A DNA stretch of 49,232 nucleotides from Fen-1467 sp035519475 (GCA_035519475.1 DATIWI010000162.1:1-49232); one strand, 5' to 3'. Positions 1-8,741 are shown, counted from the stretch's first letter. The notes: generated from the sequence alone by a model not told the origin. Numbers and translations: made by a program.

Positions 1-1
1 G

Positions 2-211
2 GAAATGCCGGCGCCGGCGGTGTATCCGGCCGACCCGCTGGGTACGCTGCACAACCCATTGCTTCCGGTGTGGTGGGTCCTGGGTTGGTGGCGGCGATTT
101 GTCCCCGACCACTCTTTGGTGCACGAGAGCGTGCGGGAGCGTCTGCAGGCGCGATCGGATTACCGTCCGCCCAATCTCCTCGCCACGAAAGACGTGGCTT
201 ACGTGGCGTAA
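2..211 (+). CDS. 3' end of an unknown gene (cut by window edge)
   Basis: An open frame runs in from the left edge and stops with TAA at 209-211. The visible 69 or so residues contain a Trp-rich hydrophobic stretch (PVWWVLGWWRRFVP) followed by a charged tail with LVHESVRERLQAR. An internal ATG at 5-7 exists, but the frame is already open before it, so I treat this as the C-terminus of a longer protein that starts outside the window. A GC-rich hairpin follows the stop at once, as expected of a gene end. I do not recognise the family and assign no function. Confidence 0.5.
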   Translation, partial: EMPAPAVYPADPLGTLHNPLLPVWWVLGWWRRFVPDHSLVHESVRERLQARSDYRPPNLLATKDVAYVA

Positions 212-239
212 GGCCGGCGCGCCGGGATCGTCGCCGGCC
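212..239 (+). terminator. GC-rich hairpin after the first gene
   Basis: GGCCGGCG (212-219) pairs with CGCCGGCC (232-239) across a 12-nt loop, starting on the base after the TAA stop. No T-run follows, so it is at best a terminator-like or 3'-end-stabilising stem. Bases 240-450 hold no convincing gene; the only AT-richer patch, around 345-385, could carry the promoter for the next small ORF, but I see no clear -35/-10 pair. Confidence 0.3.
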
Positions 240-450
240 GCTGCCTCGTCGCCGTCCCGTCCGGGCCCTCGCGCATCGCCCCTCGTGGGGTCGCACCGTC
301 ACCCCCCGGCGACCGGCGCCGGAGCCGGGCGGACCCACGCTCCGGCAAATTATGCGGAGTGCTTGATCGCAAAAAATGCGGCATGTTCGACAGAAGGCGG
401 TGAGCCGGCAACGGCCGAATCTGCTTCCATGGGACCGTTTCACCCGCGCC

Positions 451-762
451 ATGTTCTCCCTATCCATCACCCCCATTGACCCGCACCCCGGCGCCGCCGC
501 CATGCCGGCTCGGCCCGCGCCGGCGCGCCGCAGCCCGTCGTTGTTTGCCAACGCCCGGACGCCGATACCCGGTGTCCCTGCCCTCCAGTCGGAGTTGACC
601 GATCTCCAGAATCGTCTTGGCACCGCCTCTGAACGGCCCGGCGATCTCACCCGCGTCCGGGAAGTCGCCCATAAACTGAACAACCTGCTTTGTGTAGCCT
701 TGCTACGAGATCAGCTCGCCCGCCTGGAAAGGATTGATTACGGCGCCGCCACGGCCGCATGA
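451..762 (+). CDS. small protein with histidine-kinase-like H-box
   Basis: A 103-residue frame from ATG 451 (alternatives are ATG 502, giving 86 residues, or 376). The first half is Pro/Ala/Arg rich and low in complexity. The second half looks like a real helix-forming segment, LQSELTDLQNRLG, followed by VREVAHKLNNLLCV. The H-x-x-N-N-L-L pattern resembles the phosphoacceptor H-box of histidine kinases (commonly HDFNNLL or HDLNNLL). There is no ATPase domain, so if the resemblance is real this is a lone DHp-like or phosphotransfer peptide. Its TGA overlaps an ATG (759-762) that could start the sulfatase frame. It could also be a spurious ORF; confidence is modest. Confidence 0.4.
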   Translation: MFSLSITPIDPHPGAAAMPARPAPARRSPSLFANARTPIPGVPALQSELTDLQNRLGTASERPGDLTRVREVAHKLNNLLCVALLRDQLARLERIDYGAATAA

Positions 763-797
763 TGGCGGCTGCCGCTGCCGGCTCCTACCCCAAGGCC

Positions 798-2219
798 ATG
801 CACAGTATTGCCCCTGCTGTGACGTTAGCGTTGTTTGCCTCCGCTTCCTGCTCCGCCGTGGCGCCGGACCGGCCCCCCGTGCGGCCGAACGTTCTGGTCG
901 TGCTTCCCGACCAGTGGCGGGCCCAGGCGTTCGGCTTTGCCGGCGACCCGAACGTGCAGACGCCGCACCTCGACCGCTTCGCGCGCGCGAGCCTCCTGTG
1001 CGTCAATGCGGTGGCGGGCATGCCCGTATGCTGTCCCTCGCGGGCGTCGCTGCTGACCGGTCAGCGGCCGCTCACGCACGGGGTCTTCATGAACGATGTG
1101 CCGCTCGATCCGCGGGCGGTCACCCTTGCCAAGGCCCTGGGCGCGGCGGGCTACGACACCGCCTACATCGGGAAATGGCACCTGAACGGCGGCGATCGCA
1201 CGGGCTTCATCCCGCCCGCGGGCCGGCAGGGCTTCGCCTACTGGAGGGCGGTGGGGTGCACGCACGACTACAATCACTCCGTCTACTACGCGGATGGACC
1301 GGAACCGCGGTGCTGGCCGGGCTATGACGCGATCGCCCAAACCGAGGATGCCGTGCGGTACCTGCGCGATCACGCCGCCGTCGCCAAGCCGTTCCTGCTT
1401 TTCCTGGCATGGGGCCCGCCCCACTCCTCCCGCGAGCGCGCGCCCGCCGAATACCGCGCACGGTATGATCCGGAGAAACTCCTCCTGCGGGCCAACGTGC
1501 CGGCGCCGGCAGGCGAGGCCGCCCGGCGGGCGCTGGCGGACTACTACGCCCATTGCACAGCCCTGGACGACTGTTTCGGCATGCTTTGGTCCGCCTTGCA
1601 GGACGCGGGCCTCGATGCCAACACCCTGCTCATCTTCATCTCCGACCACGGCGATCTCCTCGGCTCGCAGGGCGCCCAGGCCAAGCAGCAACCCTACGAC
1701 GAATCGATCCGGATCCCGCTGCTGCTGCACTGGCCGGCCGGCCTTGATTCGGCGCCGCGCCGCCCGGAGGCCCCGATTCAGTTGGAGGATCTCATGCCGA
1801 CTATTCTCAGCCTGTGCCGGGTCCCGGTGCCGGCATCGGCCGAGGGGACGGATTTCGGCGATTACCTCCGGGGCGGTCGGGACCCGTCGGATGGCGCGGC
1901 GCTGATCAGTTGCGTCGCCCCCTTCGGCGAATGGTCGCGCCAGAGAGGCGGGAGGGAATATCGCGGCGTGCGGACCGCGCGCTACACCTTCGTCCGCGAT
2001 CTGCAAGGCCCCTGGCTGCTGTTTGACAACGTCGACGATCCGTATCAGCGGACCAATCTCGTCGGCCGGCCGGAGTGCGCCTCCCTGCAGGCGGAGCTGG
2101 CCGCCACGCTGGCTCGAAAGCTCGCGGCAGCCCACGATGAATTTCTGCCCGGCATCGCCTACCTCCAGCGGTGGCAATACGCGGTCGACGCCAGCGGCAC
2201 CGTGCCCTATCGGGACTGA
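798..2219 (+). CDS. secreted sulfatase (formylglycine type I)
   Basis: Arylsulfatase-family hydrolase of 473 residues from ATG 798, probably acting on sulfated polysaccharide or another sulfate ester outside the cytoplasm. The chosen start gives a typical signal peptide (hydrophobic AVTLALFASASCSAVA); an upstream ATG at 759 adds 13 residues and would spoil it. The family signature C-x-P-S-R-x3-L-T-G is intact as CCPSRASLLTG; its first Cys (residue 78) is the expected formylglycine. Other expected elements are NVLVVLPDQ near the N-terminus (metal site, with Pro where many members have Asp), GKWHLNG, and FISDHGDLLGSQG for the second metal site. No formylglycine-generating enzyme lies in the window, so maturation would rely on a gene elsewhere. 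The substrate cannot be told. Confidence 0.93.
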   Translation: MHSIAPAVTLALFASASCSAVAPDRPPVRPNVLVVLPDQWRAQAFGFAGDPNVQTPHLDRFARASLLCVNAVAGMPVCCPSRASLLTGQRPLTHGVFMNDVPLDPRAVTLAKALGAAGYDTAYIGKWHLNGGDRTGFIPPAGRQGFAYWRAVGCTHDYNHSVYYADGPEPRCWPGYDAIAQTEDAVRYLRDHAAVAKPFLLFLAWGPPHSSRERAPAEYRARYDPEKLLLRANVPAPAGEAARRALADYYAHCTALDDCFGMLWSALQDAGLDANTLLIFISDHGDLLGSQGAQAKQQPYDESIRIPLLLHWPAGLDSAPRRPEAPIQLEDLMPTILSLCRVPVPASAEGTDFGDYLRGGRDPSDGAALISCVAPFGEWSRQRGGREYRGVRTARYTFVRDLQGPWLLFDNVDDPYQRTNLVGRPECASLQAELAATLARKLAAAHDEFLPGIAYLQRWQYAVDASGTVPYRD

Positions 2220-2448
2220 CACGCCGCGCCGGCGCGCTACCCGCGGGTGATCCGATCCAACCCGTCGCCGTCCACCCCGTTTGGGTGGGCCGTCCTCGCG
2301 GCGCGCGCGGCCGGGTGTTGCTGGCATGACATCCCGGCTTTCCCCTTCTCGCTCCTGCCCCCACGGCGATTCGTCCCGGCCCGGCCGCCGCGTTTCCAGC
2401 ATTGCCCGCACGCGCGCCACCTTCCTTAATCGACCCCGCTTCGCGTCC

Positions 2449-3006
2449 ATGACCACGACTGCGATCATCGTCGAAGTCCTCATCTCGGGCATCCTGACTT
2501 GCCTCTGGTTGGCCCTCGGCACGATCACGGCATTCGGCCCGGGTTTCCTGCTGGGCGCGGCCAAGGATTATCCCGAGGCGTTCGCCGCCCTGGCGATCGC
2601 CGTCGCCTACACCGTGGGCGTCACCTTCGACCGCTTGTGGGATGTCCTCACCAAGGGTGCCGACGAGAGGATTCGGCGGGCGTATTTTCCCACCGACGAG
2701 CAGCTCACGGCGGTGCGGATGGAGCTCTTCAGCCGGGCCACGGCGCTGCAGGGCTTCATGGAGTACATCCGCAGCCGGATGCGCATCGCCCGCGCCGCGA
2801 TGTGCAACCTGCCGCTCATCGGGCTCGCCGGCTTGGGCGCCGCCCTCCGCTATTCCTGCTGGCACCCTTGGCAGTACCTCGTCGGCGCCGGTCTCGCCGT
2901 CCTCGTGTCCGTCGCCGCCGCCCATTCCTTCCGTCAGCTGGAGCACTCCTATTACAAGCAGCTGCGGGCGGTGGGAGATTTCCTGGCCCGGCAAGGCCCG
3001 GGCTGA
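2449..3006 (+). CDS. small polytopic membrane protein, unknown
   Basis: 185 residues from ATG 2449. The frame is open further upstream, but that sequence is Arg/Pro/Ser rich and non-membrane, so I reject a longer form. Two hydrophobic segments lie near the N-terminus (IIVEVLISGILTCLWLALG and a stretch ending AVAYTVGVTF), then a charged helical middle (DERIRRAYFPTDEQLTAVRMELF, cytoplasmic by inference), then two more membrane segments (LPLIGLAGLGAALRY and YLVGAGLAVLVSVAAAHSF) and a charged end. I do not recognise a named family. It converges on the PPK2 gene with about 45 bp between stops and follows the sulfatase by 229 bp that hold nothing recognisable. Confidence 0.7.
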   Translation: MTTTAIIVEVLISGILTCLWLALGTITAFGPGFLLGAAKDYPEAFAALAIAVAYTVGVTFDRLWDVLTKGADERIRRAYFPTDEQLTAVRMELFSRATALQGFMEYIRSRMRIARAAMCNLPLIGLAGLGAALRYSCWHPWQYLVGAGLAVLVSVAAAHSFRQLEHSYYKQLRAVGDFLARQGPG

Positions 3007-3051
3007 CGGCGCGCCGGAAGACGGCCGCGGCGCCTCCGCTGGACGCGCTGG

Positions 3052-3921
3052 CTACTTCGCCAGCAGCCGCCGAATCGCGCGCAGTTCCTGCCGGCGCGTG
3101 GCGGTCGGCCGCGGAAAGGTCATCTTGAGCCGTCCGAGCTCGGCAAGGATGACTTGGGAAATGATCAGCCGCGCATTCTCCTTGTCGTCGGCCGGCACGA
3201 CATACCACGGCGCCGCGTCGGTGCTGGTGGCATTGAGACAATCCTCATAGGCCCGCTGGTAATCCCCCCATCGCTCGCGTTCGGCGAGGTCGCTCCGGTT
3301 GAACTTCCAGTTCTTGGCCGGTTCGTCGATCCGCGCGAGCAGGCGCCGGCGCTGCTCCGCTTTCGAAAGGTGCAGGAAGAACTTGATGATCCGCGTCCCG
3401 TTTCGATGGAGATGCCGCTCCAGGCCCACAATGGAACGATACCGCTCCTGCCAAAGCGTCTCGCGGTCCGCCAGCTCTGCCGGCAGGTGCTGGTCCGCGA
3501 GGATCTCCGGATGCACCCGCGCCACCAGCACCTCCTCATAGTAGGACCGGTTGAAGATCCCGATGCGTCCTCGTTCGGGCAGGCGGCAGATCGCCCGCCA
3601 GAGAAAATCGTGGGCGAGTTCCCCGGCGCTCGGCTGCTTGAAACTGTGCACCTGGCAGCCCTGCGGGTTGACGCCTGACATCACGTGTTTGATGGCGCCA
3701 TCCTTGCCCGCCGCATCCATCGCCTGGAAGATCACCAGGAGCGCGTAGCGATCGTGGGCGTAAAGCAGCTCCTGCAGGCGGCTCAGTTCGCGGACATGTT
3801 GCTCCAGCGCCCGGGCATAATCGGCCTTGGAACGATAGAACGACCTCACCCGGGTGGGCCACTGCTTGAGCTTCACCTTCGCGCCGGCGCGGACCCGGTA
3901 ATGTCTCGGATCGATCTTCAC
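3052..3921 (-). CDS. ppk2: PPK2-family polyphosphate kinase
   Basis: 289 residues, the usual size of single-domain PPK2 enzymes, which transfer phosphate between polyphosphate and nucleotides in the cytoplasm. Walker A-like loop MDAAGKDG lies at residues 68-75; FNRSYYEEVLVARVHPE (123-139) carries the conserved Arg and acidic residues of the second motif; the lid region DEPAKNWKFN lies near 199-208. These are intact, so an active enzyme is likely. From sequence alone I cannot decide between AMP/ADP or GDP phosphorylation; the layout is nearest to one-domain class I/III enzymes. It is the last gene of a minus-strand group headed by an HD-CHAD protein, and CHAD domains are known to bind polyphosphate, which supports a shared polyphosphate role. 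Confidence 0.93.
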   Translation of the reverse strand: MKIDPRHYRVRAGAKVKLKQWPTRVRSFYRSKADYARALEQHVRELSRLQELLYAHDRYALLVIFQAMDAAGKDGAIKHVMSGVNPQGCQVHSFKQPSAGELAHDFLWRAICRLPERGRIGIFNRSYYEEVLVARVHPEILADQHLPAELADRETLWQERYRSIVGLERHLHRNGTRIIKFFLHLSKAEQRRRLLARIDEPAKNWKFNRSDLAERERWGDYQRAYEDCLNATSTDAAPWYVVPADDKENARLIISQVILAELGRLKMTFPRPTATRRQELRAIRRLLAK

Positions 3922-4075
3922 ACGAATTCGGCGGATGCAGCCACCCTCAGCCGGGGCGCGAAGTCACGCCCGGTCGCGACGGGAGTCGATCCCGTCCCTC
4001 CGAAGGGTCAACCGGCGCGCGGCGGCAGCCTGGCGGTCTGTGCCCGCCACCCCACCGAGGCCGCCCGGGCCCGGT

Positions 4076-4585
4076 TCAACGCCAGGAGCCGGGGACGTAG
4101 ACGTACGCGCCTCCCTGGTTGGCCCAGTACGGAGCGACGTATGAGCGGCAGTTTGGCGGCGGAATCTCCCAGCGGCCGGCGACCCAGACGTAACGGGCGC
4201 CATCAAAGCCCCAGTAGCCGGGGATCCAGACGGCGTTGGACGCAGGCGGCGCGGGCATGGTCTCGGCCAACGGCGCCGGCGGCGCGGGCGGCTGCTGGAC
4301 CGCCACCCGCGTGCTCTCCACGCGGGGTGTGCCGTAAAGGGTTCCGCGCTCATTGTCGACGGCGTTGCCCAGCGTGCCGCCGGCGATGGCGCCGGCCACC
4401 GCGCCCAGCAGGGCGCCACCGCCCGTGTCGTGACCGCGGCTGTTGTTGCCGATGATCGCCCCGGCCAGGGCGCCCAAGGCGCCACCCGCCACGGCCCCCT
4501 GCTGGGTGTTCGGTCCCGTGCCGACACAGCCGGCACAGAGTGCGGTGATGGCGAGTCCAAGAATCAGTGTGCGTTGCTGTCGCAT
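4076..4585 (-). CDS. glycine-zipper lipoprotein with WxxGxW repeats
   Basis: 169 residues from ATG 4585. The N-terminus (LILGLAITALCAGC) is a lipoprotein-like signal with Cys at the end of the hydrophobic core, though Cys at -3 makes the lipobox imperfect. Residues about 25-75 form two Gly/Ala-rich zipper blocks (GALGALAGAIIGNNSRG and GAVAGAIAGGTLGNAV), typical of outer-membrane-associated small lipoproteins. The C-terminal part has VWIPGYWGFDGARYVWVAGRW, the WxPGxW / WVxGxW aromatic repeat seen in many exported proteins of unknown role. Longer upstream starts (to 4756) add Arg-rich residues before the signal and are rejected. It lies 53 bp downstream of the next exported protein on the same strand, so cotranscription is likely. 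Confidence 0.8.
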   Translation of the reverse strand: MRQQRTLILGLAITALCAGCVGTGPNTQQGAVAGGALGALAGAIIGNNSRGHDTGGGALLGAVAGAIAGGTLGNAVDNERGTLYGTPRVESTRVAVQQPPAPPAPLAETMPAPPASNAVWIPGYWGFDGARYVWVAGRWEIPPPNCRSYVAPYWANQGGAYVYVPGSWR

Positions 4586-4638
4586 GCGAGGAATCACAGA
4601 TGTTCGCAGTTGCATCTCTCGGCGGCGATTGCCCGCCA

Positions 4639-5190
4639 TCAGCGGTGGTGAAATCCGCGGCCCCCGCCGAAATGGCGGAACCCGTAGCCGCCGCCAAAAC
4701 GATGGAAACTGTAGCCCAGGCCGACGCGGAAGGAGACCGGCCCGAACCACGGCCACGGATAATAGAACGGGTCGTAGTAATAGTACGGCGCCGGGTAGAC
4801 GGCCGCCGGCGCGGCGTAGACCACGGTGGCGGGGGCTGCCGGAATGCCGGTCACAGCCGCCGGCGCGGCCGCCGGGGCACTGCCGGCCGTCGGGAGGAGC
4901 TGGTAGGCGACCGTGTGCGTCTGCCCGTCCGCGTAGCGGTAGATGACAGTGACCTGCCCGCTGGACTGCGCGATCTGCTGCACGGTGATTCCTTGGGCGC
5001 TGGCAGCGTTGGTCAGCTCCGTCGGTTCGGGCAGCCGCGGCAGGTAGATGATTTCATTCGGCGTCGCTGACACGACCACCGCCGGGGGCGCGGCGGGCGT
5101 GGGCGTGGGATTGCTGGTCTGGGCGAGTACGCCCGTGGCGAACAGGGCGGCCGTCAGGGCGGCCACAGTAAAATACGAACTCGTTTTCAT
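4639..5190 (-). CDS. secreted protein with aromatic, Gly/His-rich tail
   Basis: 183 residues with a clear signal peptide (MKTSSYFTVAALTAALFATGVLA, cut after LAQ likely). The mature part has a Pro/Ala linker, then a short folded-looking segment (LTNAASAQGITVQQIAQSSG and VTVIYRYADGQTHTVAYQLL), a second Ala/Pro linker, a Tyr/Pro/Trp-rich patch (YYYYDPFYYPWPWFGP) and a C-terminus rich in Gly, Phe and His (FGGGYGFRHFGGGRGFHHR). The tail could bind metal or polyanion, but this is inference. Family not recognised. It sits between the HD-CHAD gene (201 bp upstream) and the lipoprotein. The 201-bp gap (5191-5391) probably carries its promoter, but I see no certain one. Confidence 0.8.
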   Translation of the reverse strand: MKTSSYFTVAALTAALFATGVLAQTSNPTPTPAAPPAVVVSATPNEIIYLPRLPEPTELTNAASAQGITVQQIAQSSGQVTVIYRYADGQTHTVAYQLLPTAGSAPAAAPAAVTGIPAAPATVVYAAPAAVYPAPYYYYDPFYYPWPWFGPVSFRVGLGYSFHRFGGGYGFRHFGGGRGFHHR

Positions 5191-5391
5191 GGTTTCTTGG
5201 GCCTCGTTGAGTTAGACGCGGAAGGAGCCGGAATGTGCCGCACTTTCGTGGGCACGCCCCTCGCAGGCTTCCGCAATCCTTGTCGTTGGTCTGGCTCCAT
5301 CAAAGGTGTATGACGCTCAAGACCGAGGCAAGGTATCAAGCGTAACAGGCAGCCTCCTGAATCCGAGGCGTTTCCCCCTCCGGCGCCCTCC

Positions 5392-6873
5392 TCACCTCCG
5401 CGGCGCCCGACGCAAGGCGCGCAGGAACCGGGGCTTCTCCAGCTCCCGCCAGGCCCGCGACAGTCCGGCTCGGCTGCGCCGGCGACGCCGTTTGAGCCGT
5501 TCAAGCAGCACGCGGGGCGGCGCCGGCCCCTCGCGCCGGACGCGCGCCAGCTCCAGATCCACGTCCCGGATTCGGCCCAGCATCCTTTCCACGGCCTGCA
5601 CCCGCCGCATCAATTTGCCTTCCGGCGCCGTCGGCCTGCCCTCTGCGAACTCGCCAATGTGTCGCACGCGGCGCAAGGCCAGGCGGAGTTGATGCACCTT
5701 GGCGGGGAGATGCGAGGAGCGCAGCTTCGACCGCTTCAGGGCGCGCCGCAGGTATTTCGCCAGCATGCGGCGCCCCCAGCCTTCCCCCAGGACCGCCGAG
5801 CCATCGCCGGGCAGCCGCGGCAGTTCGATGCGCAGGAGGCGGCCGATGCGGTTCTGCAGCGCCCGGAAGCTCACGCCGGAAAGGTGCCGCCGGACGGTCG
5901 TCTGCTGCAGGCGTCGGAGCTCGCGCTGGTGGTCCACGAACTTTACCCAGCGTGGAAGGCGATCCCACCGCCCTTTTCCGGCCTGGCGCGCCAGATAGTC
6001 ATTCCAGACATCGAGATCACGCGCCGCTCCCAGAGCCGCGTTGAGCCTTTGCAGGTCGCGGTCAATCCGGCCGGCCGATGTGGGCACAAGCGGCCGGCGG
6101 AAGACCCGCAGCACGGTGCGCATGGATCGGATGGCTCCACGCAAATCGTGCAGCGCTCCACTGCTCTCTGCGGCGAGCGCGCCGCCCACCTTCGCCCGCA
6201 GAACCCCGTAGTGGCACCAGAGCAGCCGGCGCGCCGCCTCGCCCGGCGGGAGTTCAGCCAGCCGGAGCGACCCGGAGTGGAGCGCCGTGCCCGCCGCCGG
6301 CGCGAACTGGATGCCCCAAGCGAACGCCGACCGCCACAGATCTGATTTGCGCCGGGCCGCCTCAACGCCTTGCGGTTGGTGGCCACAGCGGACTCGGACG
6401 CGAATCGATCGTCCGGTTCTCCTCACTCCCACGATGACGGCGTCCTGGAGATGCCCGTGGTCCAGGCCATCCGCGATCCGCAGGTACGCGGCGAGCCGCA
6501 ACGCCCGCCGGCCATCGGCGGCTTCGCGCATGAGCGAACCCGCTTCGGCGCTCCCGAGGCCGGCCGGATGCAGGGCGACCGCGGCCGCAATGTCGTCGCG
6601 CTGGCTGTCGGTGAATCCCTTGATTCCCTCCCGTCGAATGATCTCGCAGCTCACGCGGGCATGTCGCCAGGGATTGCCGCGGTAGCCGAGGTCATGCAGC
6701 CGGCCTGCCGCAACAAGCAGCGGCCGATCTCCGACGGGCGCACCGACCCAGCGGCGCGTCGCGTCAAACAGCTGCCCCGCCACGGCGGCGACGTGGCGGG
6801 CATGACCATCCTCATTCCCGTGCTTTGTGCACAGGTCGTCAACCGACAGTCGGCGGTGGGATGCGGCCTCCAT
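5392..6873 (-). CDS. Ppx/GppA-type HD domain fused to a CHAD domain
   Basis: 493 residues from ATG 6873. The N-terminal 180 or so residues match the C-terminal HD domain of exopolyphosphatase/GppA proteins: GHARHVAAVAGQLFD (His 24), AAGRLHDLGY (His-Asp 60-61), then His 71, REGIKGFTDSQRDDI and LRLAAYLRIADGLDHGH, all in the order seen in Ppx. The actin-like catalytic domain that normally precedes it is absent. From about residue 210 a CHAD domain follows: many Arg/Lys/His-rich helices, with the paired motifs LHDLRGAIRSMRTVLRVFR and VHQLRLALRRVRHIGEF marking its two halves. CHAD domains bind polyphosphate. Predicted role: polyphosphate binding or turnover, consistent with PPK2 three genes downstream. 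The frame is open to 6963, but the added residues do not look like part of either domain. Confidence 0.85.
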   Translation of the reverse strand: MEAASHRRLSVDDLCTKHGNEDGHARHVAAVAGQLFDATRRWVGAPVGDRPLLVAAGRLHDLGYRGNPWRHARVSCEIIRREGIKGFTDSQRDDIAAAVALHPAGLGSAEAGSLMREAADGRRALRLAAYLRIADGLDHGHLQDAVIVGVRRTGRSIRVRVRCGHQPQGVEAARRKSDLWRSAFAWGIQFAPAAGTALHSGSLRLAELPPGEAARRLLWCHYGVLRAKVGGALAAESSGALHDLRGAIRSMRTVLRVFRRPLVPTSAGRIDRDLQRLNAALGAARDLDVWNDYLARQAGKGRWDRLPRWVKFVDHQRELRRLQQTTVRRHLSGVSFRALQNRIGRLLRIELPRLPGDGSAVLGEGWGRRMLAKYLRRALKRSKLRSSHLPAKVHQLRLALRRVRHIGEFAEGRPTAPEGKLMRRVQAVERMLGRIRDVDLELARVRREGPAPPRVLLERLKRRRRRSRAGLSRAWRELEKPRFLRALRRAPRR

Positions 6874-7040
6874 GGTTCGCCGGAACGCGTCTCCGCGGCG
6901 ATGCGGGGTCGCGCCATGGCGGGCCGGCAGAGTACCGCGGATCTGTCGCGCTGGCAAACGCACAAAGCGCCGCCGCGGCCGCGGACCATCGAGCGGTTGA
7001 CACCCCGGCGCCCGCCGCCTTAGCTCGCACCCTTTCGCCC

Positions 7041-8741
7041 ATGATTTCCTGGATCCAGCGTTCGTTCCAGCATCACTTCCGCACCGTCTTCGCGGTCTTG
7101 CTGGCCGTGACCATCATCTCGTTCATCTTCACGATCGGCGCCTCCCCCGGCATTGGCCGCGCCGGTCCCAAGGCGCTCCGCCAGCGTTTCTTCGGCTATG
7201 ACCTCAGCCGGCAGGGCACCAGCGACCATGTCTTTGGCGACGCCAACATCAGCGTCCAGCTCGAGATGGGATCAGCGGCCTTGTCCAACGTCGATGGCTC
7301 GGCGCTGCAGCAGTTCGCCTATTCACGGGCCGCCGCCCTGGCCATCGCCGATCAGCTTAAGATCCCCGCCCCCACCAAGGACGAGCTCCTCGCCTACATC
7401 CGCACCCTGCCCGCCTTTCAGGGACCCGACGGCCAGTTCAACGCCAGCCGCTACGCCACCTTCCGCGACAGCCTCAAGATCAATCCCCGCCTGACCGAGG
7501 GTGACATCTCCCGCGTCATCCGCGACGACTTCCGGATGTCGCGCGTGCAGCAGCTCCTGGCCGGCCCCGGGTACGTGCTGCCGGGCGAGATCAGGGACGG
7601 CATGGTGCGCGCCAACTCCACCTGGACGCTCGTGATCGCAACAACCGACTACGCCGCCTTCAAACCCGAAATCGCCGTCAACGAGGACGCCCTGAAACGT
7701 TTCTTCGAGGACAACGCCTTCCGCTACGACGTGCCCGCGCGCGTGGCGCTGGATTACGTTGAATTTCGCGCCGCGGATTTCCTGGACCGCGTGACAGCCA
7801 CGGACGCGGAGGTGCGCACGTATTACGATGACAATCGCGCCCGTTTCCCCGCCCCTTCGGAGAAGAAGGCGGAGGGCGACAAGAAGCCGGGCCAGCCCGG
7901 TGCGACCGCGCCGGCCAACCCCGATGCGGATTTTGCCGCGGTGCGGCCCGCGGTCGAGCAGGCGCTCAGGACCGAGCGCGCCACGCGCCTCGCGGCCAGG
8001 GCCGCCGCCGATCTCACGGTCGCCCTCTATGAACAGAAACTGAAGCCGCACACGCCGGCTTTTGACGAGTTCCTCGGCAAGAGCAAACTCGCCCCCAAGC
8101 CGGTCGCCCCCTTCCACCGCGACGCGGTGCCGGCGGAGCTCGGCTGGACGCCGCAGATCGTCGAGGAGGCCCTCCAGCTCACCGCGGACCGCCCCGTCTC
8201 CGATGCGCTGCCCTATGCCGGCGGCAGCCTGGTGCTATTCTGGCGCGACACGTTGCCACCCTACCGGCCGGACCTCGCCGGCGTGCGCGACCGCGTGGTC
8301 GCGGATTACAAGGAGAACGAACGCCGCAAGCGCTTCGTCGAGGCCGGACAAGCGCTGCACAAGCAGTTGGAGGCGCGCCTGAAGGCCGGTGATTCCTTTG
8401 AGCAGGCCGCCGCGGCCGCGGCCGCGCTCAAGCTCGAGGTGAAGACCTATCCCGCCTTCAGCGCCCGGCAGCCACCGCCGGACATTATGCACTATGATTT
8501 CAATGCGGTCGGGCACCTGCAGGCAGGCGAGATGACGGACATGCAGCTCACCGAGGACAAGGGAGCCTTCATCTACGTCAAGGAGCGGAAGCTGCCCGAT
8601 CTGGCTGAGGCCAACCCGCAATATGCCGCCATGCGCGCGCAGCTCGCCCGCATGAACGCCGGTCTGGGCCAGAATCTCGTCCTCAGTGAAATGGTCTCGC
8701 GGGAGCTGAAGAAGCTCAAAGTCGCCGCGGAAGAGCGCTGA
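7041..8741 (+). CDS. SurA/PpiD-like periplasmic peptidyl-prolyl isomerase/chaperone
   Basis: 566 residues from ATG 7041. A single N-terminal membrane anchor (TVFAVLLAVTIISFIFTIG) follows a short basic segment, as in PpiD. Residues about 40-190 resemble the SurA N-terminal chaperone domain: FGYDLSRQG, then helices with LAIADQLKIPAPTKDELLAYI and TEGDISRVIRDDFRMSRVQQLL. The rest is an alpha-helical region with a Lys/Pro-rich linker (EKKAEGDKKPGQPG) and a degenerate parvulin-like part (AGDSFEQAAAAAAALKLEV, EDKGAFIYVKERKLPD). Whether isomerase residues survive is unclear; chaperone activity is the safer claim. It is divergent from the HD-CHAD gene, with 167 bp shared upstream, and an outer-membrane channel gene follows, fitting an envelope-biogenesis context. 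Confidence 0.82.
   Translation: MISWIQRSFQHHFRTVFAVLLAVTIISFIFTIGASPGIGRAGPKALRQRFFGYDLSRQGTSDHVFGDANISVQLEMGSAALSNVDGSALQQFAYSRAAALAIADQLKIPAPTKDELLAYIRTLPAFQGPDGQFNASRYATFRDSLKINPRLTEGDISRVIRDDFRMSRVQQLLAGPGYVLPGEIRDGMVRANSTWTLVIATTDYAAFKPEIAVNEDALKRFFEDNAFRYDVPARVALDYVEFRAADFLDRVTATDAEVRTYYDDNRARFPAPSEKKAEGDKKPGQPGATAPANPDADFAAVRPAVEQALRTERATRLAARAAADLTVALYEQKLKPHTPAFDEFLGKSKLAPKPVAPFHRDAVPAELGWTPQIVEEALQLTADRPVSDALPYAGGSLVLFWRDTLPPYRPDLAGVRDRVVADYKENERRKRFVEAGQALHKQLEARLKAGDSFEQAAAAAAALKLEVKTYPAFSARQPPPDIMHYDFNAVGHLQAGEMTDMQLTEDKGAFIYVKERKLPDLAEANPQYAAMRAQLARMNAGLGQNLVLSEMVSRELKKLKVAAEER

Noticed and set aside
759..798. Longer sulfatase start at ATG 759
   Set aside because: It overlaps the small ORF stop neatly (ATGA), but it places 13 residues (MMAAAAAGSYPKA) ahead of the signal peptide; ATG 798 gives a normal signal.
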